This document shows, one piece after another, positions 25,432 through 34,359 of a stretch of DNA of 61,174 nt. This stretch comes from a bacterium (GTDB lineage: Bacteria > Bacteroidota > Bacteroidia > Flavobacteriales_D > Crocinitomicaceae). Location of the stretch: NCBI GenBank assembly GCA_024742305.1, contig JANSYQ010000021.1, forward strand, positions 1-61,174. Reading direction: 5' to 3'. The notes under the pieces are model-generated. The model was not told where the DNA came from. It did not search any database and saw only the letters and a program-made list of their open reading frames with translations. Each line of letters begins with the position of its first letter. Positions within the stretch are counted from its first letter, which is position 1. Both the position numbers and the translations under genes were made by a program.

Positions 25432-27612
25432 TTACTGCTGTTGCTGTTGTTGTGCGGATTCTTGTTCGGTGCCACAACAAGGGAAAATAATGTTGCGAAT
25501 TTCATCTCTGAACGCTGTCATCTCCTTCCGCATTTTCTGCTCTTTATAGTCTTTTCGCTCTTGTGCCAGCCACTCCAGTTCCGAATCAATTCTCATTGGT
25601 CCGGCATTCCTTTCTGAGTTGAGTTGTTTTACATCGGCATCCAGCTTTTTCTTTGAAACGTGCTGAAGTTTGACCTTCCCGAGATTGCCTTTTTTAATAT
25701 TCAGCTTTTTGAATAGTCCGTATCCGTTTTCCTTGACTCCAACAACGGCAATATTGTATCGAAATGCATCATTGAGTGGATGAGAGAATTTCCCATTTTT
25801 ACCCTCTATTCGTTGGTAACTATTCAATTCATAAGGAAGAACGTAGGCGAACAACTTGATGTATTCCTTGGCATTTTCTACTTCGAAAGTAAACTCGTTG
25901 TAGACAATTTTTCCTGTTTTTCCGTTTCTCGTAACTGTTAAGGATTCTCGATTTCTTGTCGCATCAGCTACCAAACGATCGATGTTTTTAATCGCGCTAC
26001 GGGCAACATATCGCTCGACTTTCGGAAGGCTAGATTGTGTAATGGTAAATCCACGGGTGTACCCCAATTGTTTGTACATACTCTTGAGATTGTAGTTATA
26101 CTCCTCCTTATATGCCTGTTGTTCGCGCCATTTTGTTCGCTTGGCTTCGTCTTCACGGGATTTCCTCGTCTCTGAATCGTGTTTCGTCCTTCTTTTAGTT
26201 TCTTGCTTTTGAAGCACATTGTTCCGACGCTTCATTTGCTTAATAGATTTCTCGTAGAAGCGCTGCAAATGTTTTACATGTGGATTTCTAGCGTTCACTT
26301 TTCCAGCATTTTCTGCAGCGAATAGAGAGAAATATGGATGTCCCATTGCGGCAACACGTTCGTCACATTCTTTGAGCGTTAAATCTAGATTGCTTGTATA
26401 CACTTTCAACACCGCATTGTCGCAAGTTTTATGAATCATTTGCATTCTGCGTTCAAACTCTCGTGTTGCCAAATTCGTGTTGTTGAATCCTTTGTTCCAA
26501 AAGGCGAGTATATTGGATGGGTAGATGTAGTTGGGAATCTCTGTATCCTGTGCGACACTATCAATCAACGCTGTGGAGTCATCAAGCTGAACAGTATATG
26601 TTGGAGTAGCTAGATTAGCCTTGTTATCGGCGAATTGAAAAACAGGTGTCGAAACTGCCTCCGAAACAGCAGGCGAGCTTTCGAAGAAATCTTCTAAGTC
26701 TTCAAGAGAAACGCCATCATAACCTTCATAGCACCCATCTTCCTCAAAACTCAAATACAAACTATCGCGAGACTGCTTGGAAGTCTTCCATTTTTGCTCA
26801 TCCAAATAGTTCTCGTAACCAGCAGGGTAGAAGTCTAGGTCCGACATAGGTACGGGCACTGGAATTTTTTTCAAAGGTTCGGGCTTCACCCAGTTGATGC
26901 TTCCGTCGGCCATTAATTCGCCGTCGAATAGTTGCATATCCGTTTTTACATCTTGAATGGGTACTTGAACGTAAACGCCTACCTTCGGATTGAAGTCCAA
27001 GGGTTTTCCATCTACTGTATACCCCGTTACGCTGACCATTCCGCCTGTTTCAAGCAATTCTCCGTTAGAAGTTGTACTCAAACCTCCTTGCATGATGTCG
27101 CCTGGGTCAATCGCTTCTTGAAACTGAACAGCAACCGGCTTTTTGTATGGTTTTCCATTCATTGTAAAAGCACCTTTCGGAACGGAAATCAGCACGCCGT
27201 CTTCGGAAAGTACCACACCACCTTCTTCAGGGATGAGGAAATATTGCGCATCTAAGTCCATCGGGGCTTGTTGGTCTAATTTTGCTTTTACTTCATCTGT
27301 TAAAACAGGAATTTCATCCTCGGCTGTCAATTGATTGTATGCGAACAGGCTTGCTGCCGCAATGACTCCGATGATCAAAACGCTGAGTCCTCCTCTCAGA
27401 AGGTTCTTCCGTAGATGATAGCGCTTGCCAATTCGTTGGATTTGTTGTCTTTGATGTGCGCGCTTTGCCCCTGAGTGTATTTCTCTTTGTTTCTCAACAG
27501 CAGAGCGTAAAGTATCATTGGTTGCCAATCTTTCTTCAAATACTTGTACATCGGCTTCCGACAATTCGCCGGCTAAATATTGTTCTATAAGTTTTGTCAA
27601 TTCTGGATTCAT
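25432..27612 (-). CDS. large membrane protein with anti-sigma-like N-terminus
   Basis: A 726-residue protein. Residues 1-70 are a cytoplasmic domain (LTKLIEQYLAGELSEADVQV) like the N-terminal part of Bacteroidota anti-sigma proteins, residues about 74-92 form one membrane helix, and the remaining 630 residues face the periplasm, with a ZU5-like segment (EGGVVLSEDGVLISVPKGAF) and long Lys/Arg/Glu-rich helices (about 470-540). The C-terminus ends in six Gln residues. It starts 3 bp after the stop of a sigma-70-family gene, which supports the anti-sigma call by context. The periplasmic part is unusually long and may sense an envelope signal. Confidence 0.8.
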   Translation of the reverse strand: MNPELTKLIEQYLAGELSEADVQVFEERLATNDTLRSAVEKQREIHSGAKRAHQRQQIQRIGKRYHLRKNLLRGGLSVLIIGVIAAASLFAYNQLTAEDEIPVLTDEVKAKLDQQAPMDLDAQYFLIPEEGGVVLSEDGVLISVPKGAFTMNGKPYKKPVAVQFQEAIDPGDIMQGGLSTTSNGELLETGGMVSVTGYTVDGKPLDFNPKVGVYVQVPIQDVKTDMQLFDGELMADGSINWVKPEPLKKIPVPVPMSDLDFYPAGYENYLDEQKWKTSKQSRDSLYLSFEEDGCYEGYDGVSLEDLEDFFESSPAVSEAVSTPVFQFADNKANLATPTYTVQLDDSTALIDSVAQDTEIPNYIYPSNILAFWNKGFNNTNLATREFERRMQMIHKTCDNAVLKVYTSNLDLTLKECDERVAAMGHPYFSLFAAENAGKVNARNPHVKHLQRFYEKSIKQMKRRNNVLQKQETKRRTKHDSETRKSREDEAKRTKWREQQAYKEEYNYNLKSMYKQLGYTRGFTITQSSLPKVERYVARSAIKNIDRLVADATRNRESLTVTRNGKTGKIVYNEFTFEVENAKEYIKLFAYVLPYELNSYQRIEGKNGKFSHPLNDAFRYNIAVVGVKENGYGLFKKLNIKKGNLGKVKLQHVSKKKLDADVKQLNSERNAGPMRIDSELEWLAQERKDYKEQKMRKEMTAFRDEIRNIIFPCCGTEQESAQQQQQQ

Positions 27613-27615
27613 GAT

Positions 27616-28167
27616 CTACGATTTTAAAAGTGAATAATCTTCGCTGTCGGCGTCTGTGTTGTCCAACACTTCATTCACCTTGTGAATACAGCGATACTTC
27701 TGAGCTTTTGCCACTTTGTCGTTGCGCATTCCCAACTTTTTGGCAATTTCCGACATACTGGCGCCGCCTCCGTAGAACATTTTCAAGAGTTGCTGACATT
27801 TCTGTCCAATCTTAGTGATAGCCACTTCAATGCGGCGCAACTTTAGCTCTTTTTCCATCCATGCGTGATCTTCAAAATCGGGAGTATCCGAAATCTCTTC
27901 CGTCCGCATTTTTGCATTTTTCCGACTAGTGTTGTACCAAACGAACTTTGCAGTGTTCTTTACATAGTGAAAAGGTTCTACTGTAAGTTCAAAATTTGGT
28001 TCATCCAGTTTTCTGCTGAAAATGAGCAGTGCTTCTTGAAACACATCTTCTGCATCTGTTGACGGGCAGCCCAAAGAAGCCAAATATCCCTTGATGTCAG
28101 GCAACTTGCGATAGAGTTCCTTCAGGGTTTGGTCTTTGTTAATAACCACTTTTTCGCTTTCTGTCAT
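27616..28167 (-). CDS. RNA polymerase sigma factor, sigma-70 family (ECF-like)
   Basis: About 183 residues when started at 28167 (MTESEKVVINKDQTLKEL), preferred over a start 45 bp upstream. The sigma-2 region covers about residues 20-90 (LGCPSTDAEDVFQEALLIFS, then FVWYNTSRKN), and the sigma-4 helix-turn-helix lies near the end (MSEIAKKLGMRNDKVAKAQ). It directs RNA polymerase to a special promoter set. The next gene, 3 bp downstream, codes for its likely anti-sigma partner, so the pair is a typical ECF signalling unit. No target promoter can be named. Confidence 0.88.
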   Translation of the reverse strand: MTESEKVVINKDQTLKELYRKLPDIKGYLASLGCPSTDAEDVFQEALLIFSRKLDEPNFELTVEPFHYVKNTAKFVWYNTSRKNAKMRTEEISDTPDFEDHAWMEKELKLRRIEVAITKIGQKCQQLLKMFYGGGASMSEIAKKLGMRNDKVAKAQKYRCIHKVNEVLDNTDADSEDYSLLKS

Positions 28168-28271
28168 AGTACTTCTTTCCAACAGATGTTCAGATTTTGG
28201 AAAGGTAAACATTTGAACTAGGAAAATTTAATCAAGATTATGTATTCAGTATTACTTATGACTAATTTGTT

Positions 28272-28290
28272 CATCGAGTTTGTCGAGGTG
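28272..28290 (+). repeat. single dispersed repeat unit
   Basis: CATCGAGTTTGTCGAGGTG, a divergent copy of the repeat found in clusters elsewhere in the window, in the short gap between the sigma factor gene and the SprB-repeat gene. Confidence 0.6.
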
Positions 28291-28328
28291 CCGATTACAT
28301 TGTATTTTTACCTCACAATTACGAACTT

Positions 28329-31178
28329 ATGAAATTAGCGACCCTACTCGTTATACTAACCACCTCCGTTTTAACTGGATTTACTCAGACGGAAAAATGG
28401 TCAGCATTCTTGGATACTTCCACGACTTTATCCTCTCCTAGAGCAGTAGACCTAAACAATGATAATGTTTTGGATATCATCATTGGTGGCGGTTTGGATG
28501 GTGTTCCTGAGTCCAATGGAGTCAATGCAATTAACGGTGTGGATGGGTCCATTCTGTGGAATTTTTATGCTGAGGATGAAATGTTTGGTTCGGCAGAGTT
28601 TAAAGACATTACAGGAGATAACATCAAAGACGTTTTTATTGCTGGACGCTACGCGCAATTTTATGCCATTGATGGAAGCAGCGGAAATATGATTTGGGAA
28701 TTCTTCCCGTATTCAACTACGCAAGCCGTGGATAGTGGATGGTTTAACTTTTACAATCCTCAGTTTATTCCTGATCAAAACTCTGATGGAGTAGAAGACA
28801 TATTGGTTGCAAATGGGGGAAATCATGCTCTGCCACCTTGGGATACACTTCGAGATCCAGGAATGTTGATGATTCTTGATGCCATGAGCGGTTCGGTAAT
28901 TGCTATGGATACCATGCCCGACGGTGAAGAGACGTATTGCTCGCCCACCGTTTTTGAGCATAACGGAATCTTCCAAATTGTATATGGGTCGGGCGGTGAA
29001 AACGATAAAGGTTCGCTTTGGAGGACAACGATCACCGATTTGATGAACGATAACTTAGAGAACTCCATTCAGTTGGTTTCTGATCCTTCCCTCGGATTCA
29101 TCGCGCCTTCCAGTATCGCCGATATGAATGATGATGGATTCCTTGACATAATCAATGTGGCTTATGACGGAACGATGCGTTGCTTCGATGGGAACAACAA
29201 CTCGTTGATTTGGCAGGTAGACAATCCTGGGACGGAGTCCAGTGCCGGACCTACTATTGGAAACTTTATTGGAGATGCCACACCAGACGTATTTGGAGTG
29301 GTCTACAAAGGAACGGCGCCAACATTTACCGACTTCTATCAAATTTTGGTGGACGGAGCGACAGGAAATGTCGTTTGGAAAGACAGTCTCGGTTCCATGC
29401 AATATGGCTCTTCTTCTGCCGTGGATTTAGACATCAACGGACGCGACGAAGCCATTGTCTCACTCAATTATCACAACGGAACCTCATTCTCTCATCAGGT
29501 GTTGGCGATTGATTTCCAAAATGATATCATAACACCAATGACGCCTACAGAAGCCGGGGTGAATTTGGCAACTACCGTTCTAATTGAAGACTTGGATAAC
29601 AATGGATTCCTTGACTTTGTCTACGGATACCGTGCAGATAGTCTGAATCCCATGGGCGATAATGGCTTTTATATAAAATGTTTGGAAGGCACCAATACCA
29701 TTCCTCCTGTGGGAGTGGCTTGGGGAAGTTATCAGGGAACAAACACCGACGGACATTATAACTACCAAGGAACTCCGTGCGGATCGGTGACAACATCTTC
29801 CAACTTTCAAAATATATCTTGTAATGGATTTGCAGATGGAACAGTAACAGTATCTCCAGTAACAGGCGTTGCTCCATTTACTTTCTTGTGGAATACTGGA
29901 GAGATTATTAGCTCCATTGACTCCATGGATGTGGGAACATACACCGTACTTGTCACGGATGCAACTGGCTGTACAACAGAAAACACCTACATCGCAGAAG
30001 ATCCTTACGATATAACATTTGGAAGCATGCAACCGCCGACATGTCCCGGTGGAAATGATGGATTCTCTCTAGTAAACAGTTCAGGGTGCCCTTGTATGTT
30101 CAGTACCTGTGGTTTCGATTGGGATTCGGGTGATAGCACCAAAACGGCCACTATGCTCGTAGAAGGATGGAACGTGGTAACGGTAACACACATGGATGGT
30201 TGTGTAGTAGTGGATTCTGTTTTAATTCCCAATGCTACTCCGGTAATGGATAGCATGACTGTTGGACCAATCGTTTGTGCAGCAAACCCATTGGCAGCCA
30301 GTTTTATTGATCTTCATTTAAGTGACTCTGCGAACACCACCGTTTCATGGAGTCATGGACCAACAACGTCTTATGTGGATAGTTTAGATGCCGGCATGTA
30401 TTACGTAAACCTCAACGATACAATTCGCGGATGTTTCGCAACGGATTCAGTATTGTTGACGGCACCCGACACCTTATTGGTATCCTTAAATGCAATAGAT
30501 TTGAGCTGCTTTGGTGATAGTTCGGGGATGATTGATGCCAATGCTTTTGGCGGGCAGCCACAGTACCAATACAACTGGTCTAATGGTCAAGCAACAGGAA
30601 CTGTTACTGGGTTGCAAGCGGGGTGGCACGTAGTGGAGGTGACAGACTCACTGGGGTGTGTTATTACGGACAGCGTGGAGCTTATCCAGCCGGATGAGTT
30701 GATTGCGAACCTCACAAATTCTTGGAACGATTCTACAGGAACATGCGCTGGTGGAGCTGTAGTTTCCATGCAAGGGGGAACTGCACCGTACTCATATCAG
30801 TGGGATGATCCAGCAACTACTACAAGTGCTACCGTTAATGGATTGTGCGCGGGAACGTATCAAGTAATCATCACGGATGATAACGGCTGTACTTCAACAA
30901 TGGACGTGACCATTCTCAATACCTTGAGCGTTGTGGAGTTGGATGGCTCAGAAGTTTCGCTATATCCAAACCCAGCCAATGAAGTGCTCCATATCGACTT
31001 TACAAGTGATCAATTGTTGGGGATGAAGTACAAGGTTTTGGATAATAATGGACGTTTGGTAATGCATGGCTCCTTGAGTCAAGTGTCCAATGCGATTTCG
31101 CTGGTTAATTTGGCAACCGGTGTTTACTTCGTTGAATTAGAAGGACTTTCGGAAGTGTTTCACCTAGTGAAGCAATAG
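28329..31178 (+). CDS. secreted FG-GAP/SprB-repeat protein with T9SS type A sorting domain
   Basis: A 949-residue secreted protein with a signal peptide ending LTGFTQ. The first half (about 25-480) is an FG-GAP/VCBS-like propeller with Ca-binding-like loops (AVDLNNDNVLDIIIGG, DMNDDGFLDIINV, DLDNNGFLDFVYG). Then come SprB-type repeats (about 490-870; ISCNGFADGTVTVSPVTGV, YTVLVTDATGCTTENTY, DLSCFGDSSGMIDANAFGG) as in the SprB gliding adhesin. The end (about 875-949) is a type A sorting domain: SLYPNPANEVLHIDF, YKVLDNNGRLVM, GVYFVEL. It is exported by T9SS and likely attached to the surface. It ends 3 bp from the convergent OmpA gene. Confidence 0.9.
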   Translation: MKLATLLVILTTSVLTGFTQTEKWSAFLDTSTTLSSPRAVDLNNDNVLDIIIGGGLDGVPESNGVNAINGVDGSILWNFYAEDEMFGSAEFKDITGDNIKDVFIAGRYAQFYAIDGSSGNMIWEFFPYSTTQAVDSGWFNFYNPQFIPDQNSDGVEDILVANGGNHALPPWDTLRDPGMLMILDAMSGSVIAMDTMPDGEETYCSPTVFEHNGIFQIVYGSGGENDKGSLWRTTITDLMNDNLENSIQLVSDPSLGFIAPSSIADMNDDGFLDIINVAYDGTMRCFDGNNNSLIWQVDNPGTESSAGPTIGNFIGDATPDVFGVVYKGTAPTFTDFYQILVDGATGNVVWKDSLGSMQYGSSSAVDLDINGRDEAIVSLNYHNGTSFSHQVLAIDFQNDIITPMTPTEAGVNLATTVLIEDLDNNGFLDFVYGYRADSLNPMGDNGFYIKCLEGTNTIPPVGVAWGSYQGTNTDGHYNYQGTPCGSVTTSSNFQNISCNGFADGTVTVSPVTGVAPFTFLWNTGEIISSIDSMDVGTYTVLVTDATGCTTENTYIAEDPYDITFGSMQPPTCPGGNDGFSLVNSSGCPCMFSTCGFDWDSGDSTKTATMLVEGWNVVTVTHMDGCVVVDSVLIPNATPVMDSMTVGPIVCAANPLAASFIDLHLSDSANTTVSWSHGPTTSYVDSLDAGMYYVNLNDTIRGCFATDSVLLTAPDTLLVSLNAIDLSCFGDSSGMIDANAFGGQPQYQYNWSNGQATGTVTGLQAGWHVVEVTDSLGCVITDSVELIQPDELIANLTNSWNDSTGTCAGGAVVSMQGGTAPYSYQWDDPATTTSATVNGLCAGTYQVIITDDNGCTSTMDVTILNTLSVVELDGSEVSLYPNPANEVLHIDFTSDQLLGMKYKVLDNNGRLVMHGSLSQVSNAISLVNLATGVYFVELEGLSEVFHLVKQ

Positions 31179-31181
31179 ACA

Positions 31182-32036
31182 TTACAATTGTACATACCCA
31201 TTGAAGACGACTTCCACTCGGCGGTTCATGCGTCGGTCGTGTGAGGTTACCTCGGGATAGATCAACGGCTCTGTGTTACTCAACCCTTCGTAATCAAGGC
31301 GTTTTTTGTCAATGCCTGACTTTACGAGGTAACGGTACACTTTTCTTGCTCTTTTCTTGCTTATACGCATGTTATCTCCGCAACAAACGTGACCTCTTAT
31401 GTTTGCTTTTAAATAAGGGTTGCACTGAAGAACTTCGTGAAGTTCCTTCAAGTTGTCCTTGGAAGTAGGGTGAATTTTCGCTTTTCCTGAGATAAAGTTC
31501 AAGTGCAAATTCAAATGATTGACTTCTTTTCTTTCTTGTGCTTTTTGATTGGACACCTCTCTTTCAACCGATGTTTCAGATTTCGCTGAGCTTTCTGATG
31601 GATGCTCTTGGAGGAGCTCGTTGGAGGCGCTTGCGTAATCGTTGTTTGGGGTGTCATCCTTTTCAAAAGTTACGAAGTAAATATCTACGCGCTCCCAGTT
31701 GTACGGGGTGAAATCCAGTTGAATGCGTTCGTTTCCAAAGTTGTTGATGGTGAGGTTTTGATCTTCAGCTTCCAATAAGCGCAAGGTTGAGTTGATTCGT
31801 TTTTGGGCGAGCAGTTTGTCATCCTTATTGAATTGTGTGTTCTCTGTAAATGCATTCAGCTCAATGATCTGTATCTTGAATTGATCCATGGAGCGTTTGA
31901 GCTTTTCTAATTCCTCTTGAGAATCGGGCTGTAATGCGCTTGTATTGGATTTAAAGTAAAAGGATTTCATTTCAACTTTTGCTAGAGACCAACTGGGAAC
32001 TGCTAGCAGCAGTAATAGAAGTAGGATAATTTTCAT
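31182..32036 (-). CDS. OmpA-family protein
   Basis: A 284-residue exported protein, signal peptide about residues 1-20. There are two OmpA-like halves: a degenerate N-terminal one (FKSNTSALQPDSQEELEKLK, about 27-100) and a C-terminal one (about 175-284) with LNFISGKAKIHPTSKDNLKE, ANIRGHVCCGDNMRISKKRA and DRRMNRRVEVVF. The usual GHTD is replaced by GHVC, so peptidoglycan binding may be altered. The middle is Ser/Glu-rich and probably flexible. Function unknown beyond an envelope location. Confidence 0.8.
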   Translation of the reverse strand: MKIILLLLLLLAVPSWSLAKVEMKSFYFKSNTSALQPDSQEELEKLKRSMDQFKIQIIELNAFTENTQFNKDDKLLAQKRINSTLRLLEAEDQNLTINNFGNERIQLDFTPYNWERVDIYFVTFEKDDTPNNDYASASNELLQEHPSESSAKSETSVEREVSNQKAQERKEVNHLNLHLNFISGKAKIHPTSKDNLKELHEVLQCNPYLKANIRGHVCCGDNMRISKKRARKVYRYLVKSGIDKKRLDYEGLSNTEPLIYPEVTSHDRRMNRRVEVVFNGYVQL

Positions 32037-32172
32037 GACTAGATGGGTTTTTATTCATCTGAAAGATGAACAGATACCTTGACTTGATGAATGGGTAATT
32101 TCCAATCGTCATTATCAAATTTCCAAACGTGAAAATGATCATGGGAAATTCTTATTTTCAAAGAAAAAAGTG

Positions 32173-32574
32173 ATGCGAGTACCATGGTTAGTGATGTTGA
32201 TGATGAGCACTTTTTATTCAAGTGCACAAGAAGTGAAACCAGATTCTATTGTTCAATTGAGTTTGGACGCGTATAACAATCACGATTTTGAATTGTTCAT
32301 GAGTTATTTTCACGAGGATGTAGAAATGTACAACTTGAACGAATGTGAGCCTTACACCAAAGGAAAAGAAGCCGTTGGCGACCTCTACGAAGCATATTTT
32401 GAAGCTTCCCCTGACTTGCATTCGAAAATTTTAAATCGAATGGTTTTTGGGAATACGGTTATTGATTATGAATACATAACAGGAGCTAGGGGAGATGCCA
32501 CCCCATTCGAATTGATCTTCATGTATGAAGTGGAAGGCGACAAAATTATCCGTACTACGGCAATTAGGAAATAG
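32173..32574 (+). CDS. exported NTF2/SnoaL-like protein
   Basis: A 133-residue protein with a signal peptide ending FYSSAQ. The rest fits the cone-shaped SnoaL-like/NTF2 fold: VQLSLDAYNNHDFELFMSYF, then HEDVEMYN, then GKEAVGDLYEAYF and a C-terminal strand FELIFMYEVEGDKIIRTTA. Members bind or isomerise small molecules, but no catalytic residues can be assigned. The ATG at 32173 is preferred to the GTG just before it. It ends 2 bp from the convergent OmpA gene. Confidence 0.8.
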   Translation: MRVPWLVMLMMSTFYSSAQEVKPDSIVQLSLDAYNNHDFELFMSYFHEDVEMYNLNECEPYTKGKEAVGDLYEAYFEASPDLHSKILNRMVFGNTVIDYEYITGARGDATPFELIFMYEVEGDKIIRTTAIRK

Positions 32575-32576
32575 AT

Positions 32577-33059
32577 TTAAATGGCAGTAACTACAATCAC
32601 TGTCCTTCTATTCTTTTGGAGCAACCGTTCGTATTCGCTCTTATCAGCACGATAAAATTGAATACAATATTCCTCTTCATAAATAAGATCGTCTTCTCCG
32701 CATCCTACAGTGGAAATTCGTTCAGGATCAATTCCCTTGTCTACCAAGTACTTTTTAAGTCTTTTGGCGCGACTTAGTGTAAGTTCTCTGTTTTTATTGG
32801 CAGAACCGCGGAAGTCTGTGTGATTTGAAATTTCAATATTCATCGAAGGATACGAGGTTAGGATTACAAATATTTCCTCCAAGGGGTAAGAGGTGCAGTT
32901 TTCAACTTTCCCATGATGTGATGGTGAAAATCGAATTTCATTTAAGGGAAGCGTATCCCCAGGCATATAGTAAGGCTTACAGATAGCAGATGAATCTTGG
33001 GCCGATGAACTTTCTACCATCAATAACATTGTCATTAAGAATAACATTTTCACTCCCAT
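32577..33059 (-). CDS. small OmpA-family protein
   Basis: A 160-residue exported protein with a signal peptide of about 20 residues. Nearly the whole mature part is one OmpA domain: IRFSPSHHGKVENC, ILTSYPSMNIEISNHTDFRG, ELTLSRAKRLKKYLVDKGI, RISTVGCGED. The NHTDFRG version of the GHTD motif keeps the Asp that binds diaminopimelate in the family. The final Arg region is RRTVIVV. It shares a short divergent region with the rhodanese gene, in which GTTAC-ttg-GTAAC (33083-33095) is a perfect inverted repeat and possible operator. Confidence 0.82.
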   Translation of the reverse strand: MGVKMLFLMTMLLMVESSSAQDSSAICKPYYMPGDTLPLNEIRFSPSHHGKVENCTSYPLEEIFVILTSYPSMNIEISNHTDFRGSANKNRELTLSRAKRLKKYLVDKGIDPERISTVGCGEDDLIYEEEYCIQFYRADKSEYERLLQKNRRTVIVVTAI

Positions 33060-33082
33060 AATTGCTTATTGATGTAACAAAA

Positions 33083-33095
33083 GTTACTTGGTAAC
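33083..33095. promoter_or_regulatory. inverted repeat between small OmpA and rhodanese genes
   Basis: GTTAC-ttg-GTAAC, perfect over five base pairs, lies 24 bp from the OmpA start and 41 bp from the rhodanese start. A shared operator is possible; this rests on symmetry and position only. Confidence 0.3.
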
Positions 33096-33136
33096 CTTTA
33101 TCTTAGTCTTAATTTCACGAAAAAAAAACATAGAAA

Positions 33137-33391
33137 ATGGATTTCAAAACGATAGTAGACGTACGAACAACAGCTGAATTTGCAGGAGGAAATGTTGCAG
33201 GATCAATCAATATTCCGCTGCAAGAAATTCAACAGCGTGAGGAAGAGGTGATGAACTTGGAACAGCCTGTTTTGTTTTGCTGTTTGAGTGGAGGAAGAAG
33301 CGGTCAAGCAACACAGTACTTTAAATCAAAAGGATTGGATTGTGAAAACGGAGGAGGCTGGACAGACGTTAATGCTCGTGTAAACAGTTAA
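33137..33391 (+). CDS. single-domain rhodanese-like protein
   Basis: An 84-residue single rhodanese domain with no signal peptide, so cytoplasmic. VDVRTTAEFAGGNVAGSINIPL is the entry motif (shown here in part), and CCLSGGRSGQA contains the active-site loop CLSGGRS with the persulfide-forming Cys. The short loop is of the sulfurtransferase type rather than the seven-residue phosphatase type. It can carry sulfur from thiosulfate or another donor. It stands alone with its own terminator 25 bp after the stop. Confidence 0.9.
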   Translation: MDFKTIVDVRTTAEFAGGNVAGSINIPLQEIQQREEEVMNLEQPVLFCCLSGGRSGQATQYFKSKGLDCENGGGWTDVNARVNS

Positions 33392-33415
33392 CATACTCCA
33401 AAAGATTTAAGTTAG

Positions 33416-33450
33416 TGCCCTGTCTCAAATCCGATGAGCAGGGCATTTTT
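33416..33450 (+). terminator. intrinsic terminator of the rhodanese gene
   Basis: Stem TGCCCTG (33416-33422) with CAGGGCA (33439-33445), then TTTTT and ATTT. Confidence 0.88.
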
Positions 33451-33458
33451 ATTTCACT

Positions 33459-33929
33459 CTATTTCTTGAGTTTCTTTTTCATTTGAATGTTATAAGCAAC
33501 AAATCCCGCATCCTGAAAAAACTGCGAGGCATTTTCGTTTTCAAGCCAGTGGTTTAGTTGCAGGGAGTCACAACCAAGTTCATTGGCGAGCGATTCAGCT
33601 TCTTTCATCAGTAACTGAGCAATTCCCATTCGCTGAAATTCGGGTAGAACGCCAATTTGATCCACCAATAAATAACGTTCTTCAAACTGAAACGGATTCT
33701 CGCTGCGCTCCTTTTGGATGCATAAAATATAGCCGCAGAGCTGATCCTCATACGTAGCAAGAAAAGCGTAAGAATCCACGTTATTCAATTGCTGTTTAAA
33801 AAACGCGGTAACGGCATTAGCATCATACTTCTTAAAAACATCCGGGTAATGCGCATGATGCCACGTTTGCACTTGTGCATTTAATTCTGCTAGAATTTCA
33901 AAGTCTTTTGTAGGCTGAATGGTGGTCAT
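33459..33929 (-). CDS. GNAT-family N-acetyltransferase
   Basis: A 156-residue protein from the ATG at 33929 (MTTIQPTKDFEILAEL). It carries the GNAT core: LLVDQIGVLPEFQRMGIAQL (cofactor loop with QRMGIA, the acetyl-CoA pyrophosphate site), then LMKEAESLANELGCDSLQL and the terminal NENASQFFQDAGFVAYN. Substrate is not predictable. The start lies 16 bp from a very long hairpin that ends the upstream transcript. Confidence 0.9.
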   Translation of the reverse strand: MTTIQPTKDFEILAELNAQVQTWHHAHYPDVFKKYDANAVTAFFKQQLNNVDSYAFLATYEDQLCGYILCIQKERSENPFQFEERYLLVDQIGVLPEFQRMGIAQLLMKEAESLANELGCDSLQLNHWLENENASQFFQDAGFVAYNIQMKKKLKK

Positions 33930-33944
33930 ACGTATTGAATTGAA

Positions 33945-34009
33945 AAAGCCCCAATGTTTCAAGACGGTCATCGAGCGGAGTCGAGATGGTCTTGAAACAT
34001 TGGGGCTTT
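33945..34009. terminator. 21-bp perfect hairpin with repeat unit as its loop
   Basis: Arms 33945-33965 (AAAGCCCCAATGTTTCAAG and AC) and 33989-34009 are perfect reverse complements over 21 bp. The 23-base loop is GGT plus one exact repeat unit, CATCGAGCGGAGTCGAGATG. On the minus strand the hairpin ends GGGGCTTTTTC, so it can stop the transcript of the 34032-34322 gene. Confidence 0.75.
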
Positions 34010-34031
34010 AATAGTAAGTATTTTTCGCGTT

Positions 34032-34322
34032 TTATCCTTCGGATTCGTTCTCTTTGTCTTCCGACTCAGTAGGAGTGTTTGCATTTCCATTGGACCCATT
34101 GGAGTCTTGGTTTTTACGACCTCCGAACCAGAAGTTCAGAATTTGAGCTACTCCCGCGGTCAAAACCCCAATTAGGATTTTTAATTCACCCAGCATGGAG
34201 TCGCCTCCTTTGTTTCCATGAAAAGAACCACTCGCTTCCAGAAACAGCACCAAGAATATCAACGTTAAATAGGCCAGTAAAAAAAGAAGACTGAGCACTA
34301 CTTGTACTTTTTTATCATTCAT
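34032..34322 (-). CDS. small hypothetical membrane protein, holin-like in layout
   Basis: A 96-residue protein with two membrane helices (about residues 8-29 and 45-66) joined by a Gly-rich hydrophilic loop, and a polar acidic tail rich in Asn, Ser and Glu. That layout is seen in some phage holins, but the tail is acidic rather than basic and there is no phage gene nearby, so a holin call is not justified. It lies 37 bp downstream of pckA on the same strand and may be co-transcribed. Confidence 0.65.
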   Translation of the reverse strand: MNDKKVQVVLSLLFLLAYLTLIFLVLFLEASGSFHGNKGGDSMLGELKILIGVLTAGVAQILNFWFGGRKNQDSNGSNGNANTPTESEDKENESEG

Positions 34323-34359
34323 ATCTCAGCGTGTTTAGTGGATGAAACGCGTTCTATTT

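Noticed and set aside
34032-34322. Phage holin
   Set aside because: Two helices and size fit, but the tail is acidic and there is no endolysin or other phage gene beside it; the GH25 enzyme is 18 kb away and looks cellular.
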